Positions 45,273-55,123 of a stretch of DNA of 64,000 nt are shown here, piece after piece (position 1 is the stretch's first letter; each line of letters opens with the position of its first letter). Source of the DNA: Terribacillus aidingensis (lineage in GTDB: Bacteria; Bacillota; Bacilli; Bacillales; Amphibacillaceae); assembly GCF_900215625.1 (NCBI RefSeq), contig NZ_OBEK01000002.1:604676-668675 (forward strand). The letters are read 5' to 3'. The notes beneath the pieces were generated by a model. The model worked only from the letters and a program-made list of their open reading frames with translations, did not search any database and had not been told where the DNA came from. Made by a program: the position numbers and the translations under genes.

Positions 45273-46157
45273 TTAAGCCCGAGGATGGTGGGTTTTGTAA
45301 ATATCCTTCAGTCTCGTTTTTGTCACATGTGTGTATATCTGCGTCGTGCTTATATCCGCATGTCCGAGCATTTCTTGAACAGCACGCAAATCAGCCCCAT
45401 TCTCCAGCAGATGCGTTGCAAAAGAATGACGCAGCGTGTGTGGGGTAATCTCTTTTTGTATGCCAGCATCGCGGCCGATTTGTTTTAATACTTTCCAGAA
45501 ACCTTGGCGGGACAAAGAATTACCATGATGGTTCACAAATAAAATATCACTCGATTTAGCCTTGAGCAGCACTTTTCGCGACCGATTCAAATAGTCTTCC
45601 AATCTTGCCTTGGCCATATCCCCCAGCGGGACTATCCGTTCCTTTGATCCCTTCCCAAAACAGCGGACAAAGCCCATTTCCAAGTGCAGATCATCAAGTT
45701 CCAAAGCCAAAAGTTCTGATACGCGCAGGCCCGTTGCATACAGCGTTTCCAGCATGGCGCGGTTGCGAATGGTTAATATGTCTGTTCCAGGGCAAGACAA
45801 AAGCTGGTCCACTTCGTCCGAAGATAGTATCTTCGGAAGCTTGCGTTCTTTTTTTGGTGTGTCAATATGTATACTTGGATCTTCCTTCAGACCATATTCC
45901 CGAAGCAAGAACTGATGAAAGAGTCTGATGCTGGATAATGTTCTCGCAATCGTCGCTGCCGACTTCCCATTATCATGCAGCCAGCGAAGATAAGCGGTCA
46001 GTTTAGCCCGGGTGACAAATGCCCATTCCTGCACCTCGTTTGCCTGCAGATACTTAGAATAAGTACGCAGATCACGGGCGTAGGACTGCAATGTATTTTC
46101 CGATAAACCTCGCTCAATCTGCAGATAATGGATAAAATCATCCAAAGCTTCTTGCAT
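45273..46157 (-). CDS. xerD: Site-specific tyrosine recombinase XerD
   Basis: Resolves chromosome dimers at dif with XerC (ripX in B. subtilis). 294 residues; catalytic set R145, K169, H240, R243, H266 and Tyr275 can be read in [33 protein letters not shown] and QIYTHV. N-terminal SAM-like core-binding domain intact. Chromosomal housekeeping gene, not a mobile-element integrase. Confidence 0.97.
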   Translation of the reverse strand: MQEALDDFIHYLQIERGLSENTLQSYARDLRTYSKYLQANEVQEWAFVTRAKLTAYLRWLHDNGKSAATIARTLSSIRLFHQFLLREYGLKEDPSIHIDTPKKERKLPKILSSDEVDQLLSCPGTDILTIRNRAMLETLYATGLRVSELLALELDDLHLEMGFVRCFGKGSKERIVPLGDMAKARLEDYLNRSRKVLLKAKSSDILFVNHHGNSLSRQGFWKVLKQIGRDAGIQKEITPHTLRHSFATHLLENGADLRAVQEMLGHADISTTQIYTHVTKTRLKDIYKTHHPRA

Positions 46158-46161
46158 ATAG

Positions 46162-46374
46162 CTACTCTCCTAACCGGAAAAATAACGTCATTCTGTCTAC
46201 TAAACTATTCTCCTGCTCCATTGACGCCACTTTCACCGCATTTCCCTCGGGGGGATCATAGCGATGATAGCTCTCATATTCACTATGGATAAAACGCAGT
46301 CCAAAATAGAAAAATGCGGAGCATGCAACAAATACGAGCAGAAGCTTGCCTGTATCAAAAATGAATCGCTTCAT
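46162..46374 (-). CDS. yqzK: YqzK-like DUF4227 membrane protein
   Basis: 70 residues with one N-terminal membrane helix (about 9-27) and the [20 protein letters not shown] segment typical of this small family. ATG 46374 has AAAGGAG nine bases upstream. It lies between fur and xerD as in B. subtilis. Function unknown. Confidence 0.85.
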   Translation of the reverse strand: MKRFIFDTGKLLLVFVACSAFFYFGLRFIHSEYESYHRYDPPEGNAVKVASMEQENSLVDRMTLFFRLGE

Positions 46375-46497
46375 ATACACTTCTCCTTTCCCTGACATCG
46401 TCTTTGTACAGACTATGCCAAAGAAAGCGGAAATTATACGTACAAGGTTAACGTTACCCTATTCCTCTCATTTTGTAAATCAGTTAGTAAAACGAAA

Positions 46498-46526
46498 GAA
46501 AGCCTTATCCATTTGCTAGGAAAGGC
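46498..46526 (-). terminator. Weak terminator after fur
   Basis: GCCTT (46502-46506) pairs with AAGGC (46522-46526) around TCC/GGA partial pairing; the minus strand continues TTTCTTTCG. Low stability. Confidence 0.35.
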
Positions 46527-46535
46527 CTCCGATGT

Positions 46536-47027
46536 TTAAGATGTTCGGTTTACTTGAACTGCAGCTGCTTCTAAATCTTCTTCCTTCTCGGCCGCCTGAC
46601 AGACACGGCAAATACCATGGAAAGTGAGACGGTGATCTTTTACTTTGAATCCCCAGTCGGTTTGGACAATTTTCTCAACGTCCTCCAGCAAATCTTCGTC
46701 AATCTCCTCAACAGACCCGCACTCCATACAAACAAGATGATGGTGGAAGTGCGTGGCGCCCTCTTTGCGAAGGTCATAACGGGATACACCGTCCCCAAAG
46801 TTTATTTTATCAACGATTTTCAGTTCAGATAATAATTCCAGCGTTCGGTAAACAGTAGCCAAGCCGATTTCCGGTGCTTTTTCCTTTACGAGGAGGTAGA
46901 CGTCTTCAGCGCTTAAATGATCCTCTTCTCGCTCCAGCAGCACACGTACCGTTGCTTCTCGCTGCGGTGTCAGCTTGTAGCTCTGCGCATGTAATTGCTT
47001 TTTTATGCGTTCAATGCGGTGTTCCAA
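46536..47027 (-). CDS. fur: Ferric uptake regulator Fur
   Basis: Iron-dependent repressor. 163 residues. Winged helix (YKLTPQREATVRVLLEREEDHLSAEDV), metal site HFHHHLVCMECG and two zinc pairs C100-C103 and C140-C143. The start is TTG 47027 (MEHRIERIKKQ), seven bases after GGGAGG; upstream residues do not fit the family. The C-terminus is about 14 residues longer than B. subtilis Fur, with an acidic tail. A sigma-A promoter and a perfect PerR box lie upstream. Confidence 0.96.
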   Translation of the reverse strand: MEHRIERIKKQLHAQSYKLTPQREATVRVLLEREEDHLSAEDVYLLVKEKAPEIGLATVYRTLELLSELKIVDKINFGDGVSRYDLRKEGATHFHHHLVCMECGSVEEIDEDLLEDVEKIVQTDWGFKVKDHRLTFHGICRVCQAAEKEEDLEAAAVQVNRTS

Positions 47028-47056
47028 GTGAATTCCTCCCTCGTAATCCCACACTT

Positions 47057-47086
47057 ATTATATACCGACAGCAAAAAAAGTGTCAA
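47057..47086 (-). promoter_or_regulatory. Sigma-A promoter of fur
   Basis: TTGACA (47081-47086), 18 bases, TATAAT (47057-47062) on the minus strand: both hexamers are perfect consensus. Start codon TTG 47027 follows 30 bases later. Confidence 0.75.
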
Positions 47087-47087
47087 A

Positions 47088-47125
47088 TTATAATTATTAT
47101 AAATAGTTGATTATAATAATTCTTA
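47088..47125. promoter_or_regulatory. PerR box plus second near-box upstream of fur
   Basis: TTATAATTATTATAA at 47088-47102 is an exact match to the 15-base PerR operator TTATAATnATTATAA, one base upstream of the fur -35. A second copy at 47111-47125 (TTATAATAATTCTTA) differs at two positions. PerR control of fur is known in B. subtilis; the peroxide link here is inferred. Confidence 0.75.
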
Positions 47126-47134
47126 ACACTCAGC

Positions 47135-47770
47135 TCACAATAATTCGTTCACAAGTAAGGAAAGGAGCGGATTCGACAGAAAAGTCTCCAGCATAGAAGC
47201 AGCAAAAGAACTGCCTAGCAAGATGAGAAAAATGACGCTGTATTGAATAAAATAGCGTCTCAATGATAATGGAGATCGATTAGCTATTAACTTGCGCAGC
47301 AGCGTCACCGAAAACAGCATGGCGCTTGTACCCGCAACCAAGTACAGCGGAATAACAATCAGGTTTTGCGGAGCGACTGCCGCTGCTGCAAGCATCAGTC
47401 CTTTCCAGCCAAGCTGATTGACTAGAAAACCCACACTAAATCCCATCATCAAGCCTTTACTAAACAAAAGCATCCATATAATCGGAATACCGATAATAGA
47501 GAGACCTAGCACATATAAAAACAGCAAAAATTTCACATGTGACAGAAAGCTGGATTGCAAAATCTCCTGCTTGCTCATCGTTTGACCTTGCTGTAGCTGT
47601 GAAAAGAAACGTTCCAAATAATAAAACAGGTCTTCTTTTTGCGTAAAGTTCATACTGTTGACCACGATTGCTCCAAAAACAATTCCGATCAAAAATAAAA
47701 CAAGCATAAACAAGTAACTTGTCGCATGCTGTCTGACGTGCGACAAGAGAATAAATTCCCGCTGCTTCAT
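47135..47770 (-). CDS. spoIIM: Stage II sporulation protein M
   Basis: 211-residue mother-cell membrane protein of the SpoIIDMP complex that drives engulfment. Five to six membrane helices, with FSKGLMMGFSVGFLVNQLGWKG and the C-terminal NPLLSLLVNELL. Located next to fur as in B. subtilis. No convincing sigma-E promoter could be read in the short gap upstream. Confidence 0.95.
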   Translation of the reverse strand: MKQREFILLSHVRQHATSYLFMLVLFLIGIVFGAIVVNSMNFTQKEDLFYYLERFFSQLQQGQTMSKQEILQSSFLSHVKFLLFLYVLGLSIIGIPIIWMLLFSKGLMMGFSVGFLVNQLGWKGLMLAAAAVAPQNLIVIPLYLVAGTSAMLFSVTLLRKLIANRSPLSLRRYFIQYSVIFLILLGSSFAASMLETFLSNPLLSLLVNELL

Positions 47771-47837
47771 TTATATCTTCCTCCACATTCTAGTCTAGTT
47801 ACTAGAATCTATGAAGAAAGCTTGTCTGCTAGAACCA

Positions 47838-48386
47838 TTAGTTGGATGCGTGTTTCAAACGAAGATACAGCAGTGCATACATCGTTTTCGCATCATGAAT
47901 GCGCTCCTCCTTTACTAAAGCCTCTGCTTCCTCAAGGGTCAGCTCCATGAGCTCAACGAATTCATCATCATCTCCTGCAACGGTCTCTGTCAAAAGCTCA
48001 AGCTCAACTGCTTCATATAAATGGAGCAATTCGTCTGCAAATCCTGGTGAGGTATAAAACGACCCTAACTTATTCAGCTGTTTCGCTGTATAGCCTGTCT
48101 CTTCTTCCAGTTCTCTAACCGCTGTCACTTCCGGCGCTTCTCCGAGCTCAAGCTTTCCAGCAGGAATTTCGACAATTGATTTTTCTAATGCTTTTCGGTA
48201 CTGCTCAACAAAGATAATTTTACCTTCTTTTGTTATCGGTATAATTGCAACAGCACCTGGATGTTTAATTAATTCGCGCTTTGAGGTATTGCCATCCGGC
48301 AGCTTCACCGTGTCCACACGCAAGGAAATTACTTTTCCATCATATACAGGTTTTGTTTCAATTGTTTTTTCTTCAAATTTCTTCAT
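47838..48386 (-). CDS. nudF: ADP-ribose pyrophosphatase NudF
   Basis: Nudix hydrolase that splits ADP-ribose to AMP and ribose-5-phosphate. 182 residues; Nudix box GKLELGEAPEVTAVRELEEETGY near 79-101. ATG 48386 is eight bases after AAGGAG; an in-frame GTG three codons earlier is less likely. Confidence 0.94.
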   Translation of the reverse strand: MKKFEEKTIETKPVYDGKVISLRVDTVKLPDGNTSKRELIKHPGAVAIIPITKEGKIIFVEQYRKALEKSIVEIPAGKLELGEAPEVTAVRELEEETGYTAKQLNKLGSFYTSPGFADELLHLYEAVELELLTETVAGDDDEFVELMELTLEEAEALVKEERIHDAKTMYALLYLRLKHASN

Positions 48387-48537
48387 TATGTACACTCCTT
48401 TATTTCGTTTCTCTAGCTTAACACAGCTATTGGATGAAACATGTCATTTTGCTTCCTTCATTAGGACACATAAGTTGTCCGACAGCTCCTTTCCCTTTAC
48501 ACTGAAATTGCAGGATAAAAAAAGAAGGTGGGATAAT

Positions 48538-49458
48538 ATGCGGACAAGACGTGTTGGTACTTCTGATCTTCACGTTTCTGAAATTTCTTTTGGAACGATG
48601 AGCATCGGTACAGATGAACAGCAAGCTATTAAACTGCTTCATGAAGCACAGGATCTTGGAATTAATTATTTTGATACGGCTGATTTGTATGATCAAGGCC
48701 GGAATGAAGAAATTGTCGGAAAAGCCTTCAAAGGCCGTCGGGACAACATCATTTTAGCAAGTAAAGTCGGCAACCGGTTGAACGCAGACGGACACGGATG
48801 GCATTGGGATGCCAGCAAAGACTATATTATTTCGCAAATAAAAACGAGCCTGCAGCGGCTGCAGACAGATTATCTTGATCTCTACCAGCTGCACGGCGGT
48901 ACAATGGAAGATAATATTGACGAAACGATTGATGCATTTGAAACATTAAAAAAAGAAGGGCTGATCCGTTATTACGGTATCTCTTCTATTCGCCCGAATG
49001 TCATCCGTGAGTATGTGAAGCGGTCAAATATTGTCAGCGTTATGATGCAGTACAGTTTATTAGACCGCAGACCAGAAGAACAAACACTTGATTTGCTTGC
49101 CGAAAACCAGATCAGCGTGTTTGCACGCGGAAGTGTGGCAAAAGGCATGCTGAGTGACAAGACGACTGAAAAAGTGAAGCAAAAAGGCAGCGACGGTCAT
49201 TTGACTTACACTTACGAAGAGTTGCTGGCGGCAAGTGAAAAACTGCGGCTGCTCGCGAAAAACGAACAAACATCTGTCACGGATTTAGCAGTTCGCTATA
49301 TCTTGCAGCACCCTGCTTTAGCAAGTGCAGTAATGGGCGCTAGCTCCTTGGAGCAAGTGAAGCAAAACGCCGCTTTAACAACTGATCGGCTGCCAGATGA
49401 CTTATATGCACAGCTGCAGCAAATCACCAAGCCGATAACCTATGACAATCATCGGTAA
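48538..49458 (+). CDS. yqkF: Aldo/keto reductase YqkF
   Basis: 306-residue NADPH-dependent oxidoreductase, same length as B. subtilis YqkF. Catalytic tetrad D46, Y51, K76 and H119 in FDTADLYDQG, LASKVGNR and YQLHGGT. Start ATG 48538 with an AAGAAGGTGGG site; the open frame runs further upstream but is not coding there. Natural substrate unknown. Confidence 0.92.
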   Translation: MRTRRVGTSDLHVSEISFGTMSIGTDEQQAIKLLHEAQDLGINYFDTADLYDQGRNEEIVGKAFKGRRDNIILASKVGNRLNADGHGWHWDASKDYIISQIKTSLQRLQTDYLDLYQLHGGTMEDNIDETIDAFETLKKEGLIRYYGISSIRPNVIREYVKRSNIVSVMMQYSLLDRRPEEQTLDLLAENQISVFARGSVAKGMLSDKTTEKVKQKGSDGHLTYTYEELLAASEKLRLLAKNEQTSVTDLAVRYILQHPALASAVMGASSLEQVKQNAALTTDRLPDDLYAQLQQITKPITYDNHR

Positions 49459-49466
49459 CGTAAACC

Positions 49467-49508
49467 CGGAACCTAGCAGGCATCTCCCCTGCTAGGTTCC
49501 GTTTTTTT
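49467..49508. terminator. Bidirectional terminator between yqkF and yqkB-like gene
   Basis: CGGAACCTAGCAGG (49467-49480) pairs perfectly with CCTGCTAGGTTCCG (49488-49501), followed by T7 on the plus strand. It overlaps the C-terminal codons of the convergent gene. Confidence 0.9.
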
Positions 49509-49841
49509 CTCCCGATAATCTGTTTGTGTCAAATGCGTCTGCGGAATTAAGGCATTCAAATAGCCTTCTTTGCTGGATAAACGAAAGACATTATTGCTAA
49601 AGTCCAGCTTCACTTCATCTGCAAAAAACACTTCTTGGTGCGCGTCAATGACAGCAGGGATAGCATCGCTTTCTACCTCTACATCCTTTGCGCGTGGTTC
49701 TTCCGCCAATCGCACTGTTGGAATGCCATTCACTTTGCAGCCAATTCCTTCCGTATCGTAATATAAAACCAGATAACGATGTGTCTCATCCTGCAGTGCT
49801 TTCATTTTTTCTAATGCTGTTTCAGTAACGGTTAATTTCAT
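49473..49841 (-). CDS. yqkB: YqkB-like iron-sulfur cluster biosynthesis family protein
   Basis: 122 residues with a HesB-like fold pattern: MKLTVTETALEKM, YYDTEGIGCKVNGIPTVR and a DEVKLDFSNNVFRLSS block. It has only one cysteine in the central loop, as in other YqkB proteins, so it is probably not a classical A-type carrier. Its last codons form part of the terminator. Function unproven. Confidence 0.75.
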   Translation of the reverse strand: MKLTVTETALEKMKALQDETHRYLVLYYDTEGIGCKVNGIPTVRLAEEPRAKDVEVESDAIPAVIDAHQEVFFADEVKLDFSNNVFRLSSKEGYLNALIPQTHLTQTDYREKKTEPSRGDAC

Positions 49842-49855
49842 AACCTATTCCTCCT

Positions 49856-50644
49856 TTATTTCTTACTAAGCTGGCTGCCGAGCAGCTTCTCCATGAATCC
49901 GGGGAGGAGCTGGAATAGTTTACTGCCACTGCCCATCCAGGCTGGCAGATTGATTTCACGCTTTGGCTTGCCGATGCTTGCCACGACTTTCCGTGCAACT
50001 TGCTCAGGCGCCAGCATATAACGGGAACTTGCTTCACGATAACGTCCGCTCGGGTCAGCTGTATCGAAAAAGTTCGTATCCATTGGCCCTAAGTTAACAG
50101 TTGTTACGCAGATGCCATAAGGTTTCAGCTCCTGGCGCAATCCGTTGCTAAATCCAATAACAGCATGCTTACTAGCTGCGTATACAGCGGCTTTCGGTGT
50201 GGCCACCTTACCAGCCATTGAACCGATCATCATAATATGTCCGCTCTGCTGCTTTAACATGCTTGGCAGTACAGCCGCAGCGGCTTCCATCCCAGCTAGC
50301 GCATTAACACGCATTGTTGTATCGAGCTGACCAGGTTCTGTTTCGGTAAAATAACGAAAATAACCAACGCCAGCATTGTTGATCAGCACATCGATCCGCT
50401 GCTCTTGCTGCAGCATTTCTTCCAGCACGGCACGCCACTCTGCTGATGCATTCAAATCTGCACGGTAGACAGAAACATCTGTATTAAAACGCTCCGCTAA
50501 CTCTGCAGCAAGCTGCTGCAGTTTATCCAGTGACCGAGCGACCAGCACCAATTTGTGCCCGGCTGCAGCTGCTTCCATCGCAAGCGCCCGGCCAAGGCCG
50601 CTGGATGCACCGGTAATTAAGACATTCTTTTTAGCTAATTTCAT
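49856..50644 (-). CDS. yqjQ: Short-chain dehydrogenase/reductase (YqjQ-like)
   Basis: 262-residue SDR: cofactor motif TGASSGLG at 11-18, NNAGVGYF, catalytic Ser in MIGSMAGK and YAASK near 151-155. ATG 50644 has AAAGAGG eight bases upstream. A hydrophobic C-terminus (LFQLLPGFMEKLLG) suggests membrane contact. Substrate unknown. Confidence 0.88.
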   Translation of the reverse strand: MKLAKKNVLITGASSGLGRALAMEAAAAGHKLVLVARSLDKLQQLAAELAERFNTDVSVYRADLNASAEWRAVLEEMLQQEQRIDVLINNAGVGYFRYFTETEPGQLDTTMRVNALAGMEAAAAVLPSMLKQQSGHIMMIGSMAGKVATPKAAVYAASKHAVIGFSNGLRQELKPYGICVTTVNLGPMDTNFFDTADPSGRYREASSRYMLAPEQVARKVVASIGKPKREINLPAWMGSGSKLFQLLPGFMEKLLGSQLSKK

Positions 50645-50683
50645 GTGACGTACCTCTTTCTGTTTACCCAACTAATCCCCTGG

Positions 50684-52303
50684 TTATGTACGAAATGCGT
50701 ACTGGATTGCCTGTTCCATCAGATCAGGAAGTTTGCCAAAACTATAGGTTATTTCCAGACGCTCTGTCCATTGATGTGCATCCTTGCCATAGGGACCTAA
50801 ATGCAAAACCGGCATCTGCAGCCCTTCCATCAAGTCTGCTGGAAGTGTAAATCCTTTCTTCTGCAGCGGCATATTAGATATTAAGTCTTGAATAGCAGTC
50901 GGTGACGTTGGTTTGCCGATAAAACTCGAATCAGACAAACCCGGGAAAAACTGCACTTCCGTCAAATCTGCAGCGAAATGCTTTTTAGCTTCCGTTTGAA
51001 TCTCCTTAACTAGCTTCTGTACATACGGATCTTTCTTAGAAGAAACCGCAGGATAAAAGGGCGGGCTGTAAAAAAGAACGATAACAGGTGCCAGCTCATG
51101 GCACATACTCACTAACTCTTTCACAAGCTTTGTCGTGAAGTCTCTGTCTCCTTCTTTTCTTGTCGTTACCAGCCAGTTTTGCCTTCTTTCTACTTCTGCT
51201 CTGCCAAACCGGTTAACTGCATAGTCATAAAGCTCTTCATATAGAAGCGTTTTTACTTGGAAGCCAATTGGCTGGAATGCACGAGACTTTGCAGCCGACG
51301 CTTTCGCTTTTTCCTGGTAATGTGCTTCTATTCTGCTAGCTGCCTGATTCATAGCGACCTTCAATTTATCATTGATCGTTTGGATGGATTGCTCTAAGAA
51401 CAGAACATTGTACATCGCTACTGCGGAAACAGGCGTTTGAACGGAATATGCTTCTTTTAAGTCACGCAGCATCAAACTGACTGGCGGAGGCGTCACCTCT
51501 CCGTCCACTTCTTCGATGAATGCTTCCTGCAGCTCAAGTTCCTGCGACAAATAGCTGATCATCAAATTAGCATTAAGCCCGCCAAACGGCTCTCCTACAT
51601 GCGTTTCTTTTCCGTAGCAGAAAAAACCGGGAAGTACTTTACCAATGGAACCAGTGTACATATAGTTGCCGGTATCCCCAGGGTACTTACTGAAAACAGG
51701 CTCTCCGTTCAAGCATAGCTTATAATGCAACCCTTCCTTTTCCTGCAGCTGCTGCAGCACTTCTAAAGCACACAGCATACCCGCTGAGTTTACTTCCTCA
51801 TCCGGAACTGACAATAACAGAATATTACCGTCAAAAACTCCTTCCATGGCCCGTTCCATCATAGATAGATGAACAGCTAATCCCGCTTTCATATCCATCG
51901 TTCCACGGCCAAACAGCCATTCGCCATGCTGTATTTCTGTTTTGATCGCTTGCGGCAGCTTGACATCCCCGTTTTGATAAGCAGCTGTCAAATCGCTTAC
52001 CTTGCAGGCCAAATGCTGAAACGTGCCGAAATCCTCTGTTCCTACTACATCAAAATGACTGAGAAGGATGATTGTGTCTTTTTTATCAGCTTTCTTTACC
52101 AATGCAGTGAGCAGCTGTCTTCCGTCTTGCAGAGGATGCAGTGCTATATAATCAGGGTGCTGCTGAAAGTATGGCTTTTGTTCTAATAAACTGTACACAT
52201 GTTCTGGGAAACGTATTTCCTCGGCCGAACCTGTAATGCTCTCGATTTCCACCAGTTCTGCCAGTAACGCGACCAATTCTTCAACCGTTTGCCACTGTTT
52301 CAT
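50684..52303 (-). CDS. rocB: M20-family peptidase, RocB-like
   Basis: 539 residues. Metal-site motifs LLSHFDVVGTEDFG, GRGTMDMKAGLA and SVPDEEVNSAGM match the M20 dinuclear zinc hydrolases, and overall length and segments match RocB, a protein of the arginine catabolic operon in B. subtilis (566). Here there are no other roc genes beside it, so the substrate is open. ATG 52303, eight bases after AGGAG. Confidence 0.82.
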   Translation of the reverse strand: MKQWQTVEELVALLAELVEIESITGSAEEIRFPEHVYSLLEQKPYFQQHPDYIALHPLQDGRQLLTALVKKADKKDTIILLSHFDVVGTEDFGTFQHLACKVSDLTAAYQNGDVKLPQAIKTEIQHGEWLFGRGTMDMKAGLAVHLSMMERAMEGVFDGNILLLSVPDEEVNSAGMLCALEVLQQLQEKEGLHYKLCLNGEPVFSKYPGDTGNYMYTGSIGKVLPGFFCYGKETHVGEPFGGLNANLMISYLSQELELQEAFIEEVDGEVTPPPVSLMLRDLKEAYSVQTPVSAVAMYNVLFLEQSIQTINDKLKVAMNQAASRIEAHYQEKAKASAAKSRAFQPIGFQVKTLLYEELYDYAVNRFGRAEVERRQNWLVTTRKEGDRDFTTKLVKELVSMCHELAPVIVLFYSPPFYPAVSSKKDPYVQKLVKEIQTEAKKHFAADLTEVQFFPGLSDSSFIGKPTSPTAIQDLISNMPLQKKGFTLPADLMEGLQMPVLHLGPYGKDAHQWTERLEITYSFGKLPDLMEQAIQYAFRT

Positions 52304-52383
52304 TCTTAGCACTCCTTTTCAAATTGACTTTTGCCGGTTTTTCTCGCACAATTCTACTATACGTATAAGTTCGGGGTGAAAAC

Positions 52384-53121
52384 ATGTCTACCAAAATATT
52401 TGCACATCGCGGTGCAAGTAACTATGCACCGGAAAATACAATGGCTGCTTTTCAAATGGCTGAAAGAATGCAGGCGGACGGAATTGAAACAGATGTACAA
52501 CTGACGAAAGACCAAGTTCCTGTACTGATTCATGATGAAAGCATTAATCGTACGACGAACAAACGCGGATTGGTTCGCAATCTTACATACGAACAATTAC
52601 AACAGTTAGATGCAGGCAGTTGGTTTCATCGTGATTACGCGGGCGAAAGCATTATTTCGCTTGATTATTTCCTTTCCTGGATCAAACAAACATCACTGCT
52701 TTTAAATGTAGAGCTGAAAACAAACAAGTTTCCTTATCCAGGCATCGAGGAGATTGTCCTCCAGCGACTTCAGGAGCATCACATGACAGACAGGACAACG
52801 ATTTCCAGCTTTAATCCAGACAGCATCCGCAGAACGGCTGTACTTGATTCTGCTATTGATACAGGATTTCTGACGTCGAAACGTCCAAAGCAGTTGTTCT
52901 CCCTTATGGAGGAAATCGGTGCTAAAGCAATGCATCCAAAGTTTCGCTTGCTGAATAAAAAGCTGCTTGTTGAATGCCAGCAGCGGAATATCCCAATTCG
53001 GGTATACACTGTCAATCAGCCGGTGTACATCTTAAAAGCGCTTGAAGCAGCATGCGATACAATCATCAGTGACGTACCAGACAGAGCACTGGATTTGCGT
53101 AAAAGCTATATAACTAGTTAA
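52384..53121 (+). CDS. Glycerophosphodiester phosphodiesterase (YqiK-like)
   Basis: Releases glycerol-3-phosphate from deacylated phospholipids. 245 residues, no signal peptide, so cytosolic. GDPD catalytic set: H8 R9 in FAHRGASN, E35 and D37 in [12 protein letters not shown]50 in VLIHDES, then NVELK. First gene of a plus-strand cluster with namA and rnz, 22 bases before namA. Confidence 0.93.
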   Translation: MSTKIFAHRGASNYAPENTMAAFQMAERMQADGIETDVQLTKDQVPVLIHDESINRTTNKRGLVRNLTYEQLQQLDAGSWFHRDYAGESIISLDYFLSWIKQTSLLLNVELKTNKFPYPGIEEIVLQRLQEHHMTDRTTISSFNPDSIRRTAVLDSAIDTGFLTSKRPKQLFSLMEEIGAKAMHPKFRLLNKKLLVECQQRNIPIRVYTVNQPVYILKALEAACDTIISDVPDRALDLRKSYITS

Positions 53122-53143
53122 TCAAACTAACGGAGGTCCTACA

Positions 53144-54166
53144 ATGGCTACACCTAAATTATTTCAACCTATTACTTACAGAAATTGTACGTTAAAAAAC
53201 CGTATTGTTGTATCTCCAATGTGCATGTATGCCGTGGAAGAGGAAGATGGGAAAGCAACAACTTTCCATGTCTCTCACTATGAAAGCAGAGCAATCGGCC
53301 AAGCAGGCCTTGTATTCGTGGAATCAACCGCCGTTACACCAGAAGGAAGAATATCCAATAACGATCTTGGTATTTGGTCTGATGAACATGTGGAAGGTCT
53401 TCGCACAATCAGCAGCCGCATTCAAGCACACGGTGCCAAAAGCGGTATTCAGCTAGGACATGCAGGCAGGAAATCCAGAGCCAGCGACCCAATTGCAGCG
53501 CCAAGCAATGTCCCATGGGACGGAGAATCACCTGAACCAACTCCGTTAACGATAGACAAAATAAAAGAATTAGTCGAGGCGTACCGCCAAGCAGCGCTTC
53601 GTGCGAAAGAAGCAGGATTTGATGTGATTGAAATTCATGCTGCGCATGGTTATTTGATCAATCAATTCCTCTCACCGCTTACGAACAAGCGAATTGATAT
53701 GTACGGAGGCGCCCGTGAGAACCGTTATCGTCTTCTTCGGGAAGTAATCGACGCTGTAAGGCAAGTTTGGGATGGCCCTTTGTTTGTCCGTATATCGGCA
53801 GATGAATACGTCGAAGATGGCAATGATATGAATGCTTTCATTTACTATAGCATTGAAATGAAACGACAAGGCGTTGATTTAATTGATTGCAGTACTGGCG
53901 GCGTTGTCGCTCAGGGTCCGGACATTGTTTATCCTGGTTATCAAGTGGTTCATGCTGAACGCATTCGCAAGCATGCGCTTGTCGACACGGCAGCGGTTGG
54001 TTTGATCACGAACGGTCCATTAGCCGAAGAAATTCTCCAGAATGGACGTGCGGATCTTGTTTTTGTTGCCCGGGCCATGCTGCGTAATCCGTATTGGCCG
54101 CTCGAAGCAGCAGAACAGCTGCATTATAGTTTGGAAGCACCAGCCCCTTATAAGCGCGGCTGGTAA
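53144..54166 (+). CDS. namA: NADPH dehydrogenase NamA (old yellow enzyme family)
   Basis: FMN enzyme reducing activated C=C bonds and nitro compounds, linked to oxidative stress defence in B. subtilis (YqjM, 338 residues). 340 residues: C27 and Y29 in VSPMCMYAV modulate flavin, histidine pair in EIHAAHGYL near 165-168, QLGHAGRK and the dimer-contributed arginine in the terminal segment. GGAGG site before ATG. Confidence 0.95.
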   Translation: MATPKLFQPITYRNCTLKNRIVVSPMCMYAVEEEDGKATTFHVSHYESRAIGQAGLVFVESTAVTPEGRISNNDLGIWSDEHVEGLRTISSRIQAHGAKSGIQLGHAGRKSRASDPIAAPSNVPWDGESPEPTPLTIDKIKELVEAYRQAALRAKEAGFDVIEIHAAHGYLINQFLSPLTNKRIDMYGGARENRYRLLREVIDAVRQVWDGPLFVRISADEYVEDGNDMNAFIYYSIEMKRQGVDLIDCSTGGVVAQGPDIVYPGYQVVHAERIRKHALVDTAAVGLITNGPLAEEILQNGRADLVFVARAMLRNPYWPLEAAEQLHYSLEAPAPYKRGW

Positions 54167-54185
54167 TAGCAGGAGGCTTTTTACT

Positions 54186-55109
54186 ATGGAATTACATTTT
54201 CTCGGGACCGGTGCCGGTCTCCCCTCAAAGGATCGCAATGTAACGAGCATTTGCCTTTCAATGCCGCAAGAAAGGCAAGCTGTATGGATGTTTGACTGCG
54301 GGGAAGCTACACAGCATCAAATGCTGTATTCCCCGCTGAAAGCTGGCAAAATAGAAAAGATATTCATCACACATCTTCACGGTGACCATATTTACGGATT
54401 GCCTGGTTTATTATCGACACGTTCTTTTCAGCAATCTGACTTACAGCTCGAAATCTACGGTCCTCGCGGCATTAAGGAATATATTGAAGTGTCATTGAAT
54501 ATAAGCGGAAGCAGCACAGCGAACAGCTTGATCATACATGAAATTGAACCCGGCCGTATTTTTGAAGACGAAGGCTGGACAGTAGATGCGATTGAGCTGT
54601 CGCATGGAATCCCCTGCTTTGGTTATATTGTCAAAGAAAAAGACACACTTGGAGAATTGCGAGTAGATAAGCTTAGAGAATTGGGTATCACGCCAGGCCC
54701 AATTTACCGGTCAATCAAAACCCAGGAAGTAACAGAATTGCCTGATGGGCAGCAAATCAGACGAGCAGACTTTCTCGGACCTGATAAACCTGGCCGCAAA
54801 CTGGCAATACTCGGCGATACAACCTATTTACCAACGTTAAAAGAAGTGCTGCAAGATGCCGATATTCTTGTGCATGAGGCGACTTTCTCGGCAGACGAAC
54901 CGGAAATGGCCAAAGCATACGGCCACTCCACTGCCCTGCAAGCCGCCACATTGGCAAAAGCAGCAAACGTACAAAAACTGGTTCTGACCCACATCTCTGC
55001 CCGCTACCACAAAGAAGAAGCAGAAATCCTAGCAGAACAAGCACAAACGATCTTCCCAGCAACTGAACTGGCCGAAGATATGAGCGTTTTTGAAGTGATG
55101 AAAAAATAA
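54186..55109 (+). CDS. rnz: Ribonuclease Z (tRNase Z)
   Basis: Matures tRNA 3' ends lacking CCA. 307 residues, same as B. subtilis. Zinc motif THLHGDH with H63, H65, D67, H68; later GDTTY, HEATF and THISARYH blocks; exosite arm near 150-190. ATG 54186 has AGGAGG nine bases upstream; it follows namA by 19 bases. Confidence 0.96.
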   Translation: MELHFLGTGAGLPSKDRNVTSICLSMPQERQAVWMFDCGEATQHQMLYSPLKAGKIEKIFITHLHGDHIYGLPGLLSTRSFQQSDLQLEIYGPRGIKEYIEVSLNISGSSTANSLIIHEIEPGRIFEDEGWTVDAIELSHGIPCFGYIVKEKDTLGELRVDKLRELGITPGPIYRSIKTQEVTELPDGQQIRRADFLGPDKPGRKLAILGDTTYLPTLKEVLQDADILVHEATFSADEPEMAKAYGHSTALQAATLAKAANVQKLVLTHISARYHKEEAEILAEQAQTIFPATELAEDMSVFEVMKK

Positions 55110-55123
55110 TATGGCAAGTACAT

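Noticed and set aside
45273-46157. Tyrosine recombinase as a sign of a mobile element
   Set aside because: Sequence and position identify chromosomal XerD; there are no attachment-site repeats or cargo genes.
47771-47837. Sigma-E promoter for spoIIM
   Set aside because: CATAGATT resembles a -10 but there is no ATA-type -35 about 14 bases upstream.
48289-48537. Long N-terminal extension of the yqkF frame
   Set aside because: The frame is open but lies antisense to nudF, has no ribosome site, and the aldo/keto reductase domain starts cleanly at ATG 48538.
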